Assembly (NCBI GenBank): GCA_002424305.1
Contig: DIQZ01000039.1
Coordinates: 25,472-56,200, forward strand
Length of the DNA stretch: 30,729 nucleotides
DNA from: Firmicutes bacterium UBA5449
GTDB taxonomy: Bacteria; Bacillota; SHA-98; UBA4971
Direction of reading: 5' to 3'
The position numbers and the translations under genes are program-made. The number at the start of each line of letters is the position of its first letter. Within the stretch, counting starts at the first letter, position 1. The notes under the pieces were generated by a model. It made no database searches, was not told where the DNA came from, and saw nothing but the letters and a program-made list of their open reading frames with translations. Shown here one piece after another: positions 29,530 through 30,729 of the stretch.

Positions 29530-30408
29530 ATGCTTCATAAGGTTGTCATGAGCGCCGGTGCAATGACTTTCGCCATGCACTGGCTCACCCTTTGGGCGAC
29601 TGCGGAAGTACTCGGATATAGAATAAGACATAGCAGGCTGTTTGCAGCACTGATTCTAGCCGGATTTATAGACGCAGTGGTCATACTCTCTTTGCACTTT
29701 GGATATCTTCCGGTATATGCTGCAGTCCCTATTGCCATCCTTTCGATACTGCCTACGGTTAGAGTATCGTTTGGGCCATTACCCTTAGCTAAATTTGCCA
29801 TAGTCTCCGGCCATGTGTTAGGAATCAGTGTTTTGGCATTTGGAGGCGCGCAAGCCACAGCCTACCTCACAGGGCGTCAGCTCATACCTACACTCATTGG
29901 CCTCATAGGGACTGTACTTGCAACTACAGAAATCGGGTGGGGCTACGTTCGTCGCAGATTCAGAGACTGGCTCTTATATGTGCCATTAAGGATCCGCTTC
30001 GGCGATATCGAGTTCAAGGTTAACGCACTGGTTGATACAGGCAATAAACTGAAAGATCCTCTTACAGGCTCCCCTGTAATCCTCCTTGAATACAGCGCAG
30101 CAGCAGAGTTTCTTCCTGAAGAAGTCAGACGGGCGTTCATGGCGTTTGATGCAGGAGACCTGGGGCTCATCTCTCAACTGTTAGCAGATTCACCGTGGTT
30201 TTCCAGGTTTCGGGTAATCCCCTTTGTCTCAATAGGAGAAGAGAAGGGCCTCCTCCCGGGATTTAGAGCTGACGAAATCCTATTTTCAGATGGAGCTCGG
30301 AATTTCTCAAGCAAGAATGTAGTAATAGGAATACATGTAAACAAACTTTCGAAAGAAGGCGCGTTTGAAGCACTTGTTCATCCCAATGTCTTATCTGAGG
30401 TTTCTTGA
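29530..30408 (+). CDS. spoIIGA: SpoIIGA, membrane aspartic protease that processes pro-sigma-E
   Basis: Sporulation-specific septal membrane protease of the mother-cell side. The 292 residues have about five N-terminal membrane segments (about 1-145) and a C-terminal aspartic protease-like domain with VDTGNKLKDPLTGSPV, where Asp169 is the counterpart of B. subtilis catalytic Asp183. The ATG at 29530 has CGGGGGTGA at good spacing; the GTG at 29521 is too close to it. sigE follows after 49 bp, the usual spoIIG operon. In B. subtilis, SpoIIR from the forespore triggers SpoIIGA. Confidence 0.94.
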   Translation: MLHKVVMSAGAMTFAMHWLTLWATAEVLGYRIRHSRLFAALILAGFIDAVVILSLHFGYLPVYAAVPIAILSILPTVRVSFGPLPLAKFAIVSGHVLGISVLAFGGAQATAYLTGRQLIPTLIGLIGTVLATTEIGWGYVRRRFRDWLLYVPLRIRFGDIEFKVNALVDTGNKLKDPLTGSPVILLEYSAAAEFLPEEVRRAFMAFDAGDLGLISQLLADSPWFSRFRVIPFVSIGEEKGLLPGFRADEILFSDGARNFSSKNVVIGIHVNKLSKEGAFEALVHPNVLSEVS

Positions 30409-30457
30409 GTAACGACATGCACGGTGGTTTGTCAATATTGCCTAGGAGGGAACGCGG

Positions 30458-30729
30458 ATGACGACCGGCTTCCCTTTAAGAAACAAACTCCTCTACCTGA
30501 GGCTGAAGGGCGTATTATGGGCTATCACTTCCGGCTTTGTCCGTAGCCGTCCCATCCTTTATGTAGGTAACGGGGGAGAAGTCTTACCTCCACCCCTTTC
30601 AAGCAATGAAGAAAGTGAACTCCTAACTCGCCTGGAAATGGGGGATACTCAAGTAAAAGGGGAGCTCATCGAGAGGAATCTAAGGCTCGTAGTGTATATA
30701 GCAAGGAAATTTGAGAATACCGGAATAGG
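30458..30729 (+). CDS. sigE: RNA polymerase sigma-E precursor (3'-truncated by window edge)
   Basis: Mother-cell sporulation sigma factor; about 90 codons are present and the gene runs off the window. The N terminus of about 30 residues is basic and hydrophobic, as expected of the membrane-associated pro-sequence removed by SpoIIGA. Then come EVLPPPLSSNEE and IERNLRLVVYIARKFENTGI, the start of sigma region 2, nearly as in B. subtilis sigma-E. The cleavage site probably lies around RPILYVGN, judged by its distance from PPPLS. The ATG follows TAGGAGGGAA. Its place directly after spoIIGA separates it from the related sigG and sigK. Confidence 0.95.
   Translation, partial: MTTGFPLRNKLLYLRLKGVLWAITSGFVRSRPILYVGNGGEVLPPPLSSNEESELLTRLEMGDTQVKGELIERNLRLVVYIARKFENTGI

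Noticed and set aside
29445..29540. 31-codon ORF starting right after AAGGAG upstream of spoIIGA
   Set aside because: The ribosome-like sequence touches the ATG with no spacing and lies at or before the predicted transcription start, so it is unlikely to be translated.
1..30729. CRISPR arrays, insertion sequences, tRNA or rRNA genes, prophage
   Set aside because: No spaced direct-repeat arrays, transposase or integrase motifs, or tRNA/rRNA-like sequences were seen; the window is conserved core chromosome.

Overview
The window is a single co-directional block: all 25 protein-coding genes I can support lie on the + strand, and no tRNA, rRNA, CRISPR array or mobile element is visible. Three markers point to an endospore-forming Bacillota (Clostridia- or Limnochordia-like): spoVS, a PASTA-bearing SpoVD-type transpeptidase, and the spoIIGA-sigE pair directly after ftsZ. 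MurE carries the DNPR motif, which predicts meso-diaminopimelate peptidoglycan. GTG and TTG starts are frequent. No species can be named from the sequence alone.

Layout. (1) 1-2530: the 3' end of rpe, a terminator, then a probable two-gene unit with its own extended -10 promoter, encoding an unknown membrane-anchored protein and a small FtsH-type AAA+ zinc protease. (2) 2651-6436: cinA, thpR, recA, recX (DNA uptake, repair and nucleotide housekeeping), with a Gram-positive-type LexA/SOS box and a strong sigma-A promoter before recA. (3) 6495-10753: rny (RNase Y), an acidic unknown protein, ymdB, spoVS and a GNAT acetyltransferase. rny has a consensus promoter, a leader that can form mutually exclusive terminator and antiterminator stems, and no ATG, GTG or TTG start. 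(4) 10776-25890: a long dcw cluster, mraZ-rsmH-ftsL-spoVD-murE-murF-mraY-ftsW/spoVE-murG-murC-murB-murA-divIB, preceded by a strong terminator and a direct-repeat MraZ operator. murD is missing from its usual place between mraY and ftsW. (5) 25890-30729: a DUF881 gene, sbp, ftsA, ftsZ, then spoIIGA and the start of sigE behind a promoter with an unusually wide spacer.

How the genes work together. MurA, B, C, E and F, MraY and MurG make lipid II. FtsW/SpoVE and SpoVD polymerise and cross-link it at division or spore septa. FtsL, DivIB, FtsA and FtsZ build the divisome, and MraZ probably represses the whole cluster. SpoIIGA is the membrane protease expected to process pro-sigma-E encoded next to it, linking septation to mother-cell gene expression. 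The points most worth a second look are the rny leader and start codon, the compact FtsH-like protease with its partner, the deviant MurB active site, the missing murD, and the spoIIG-type promoter.
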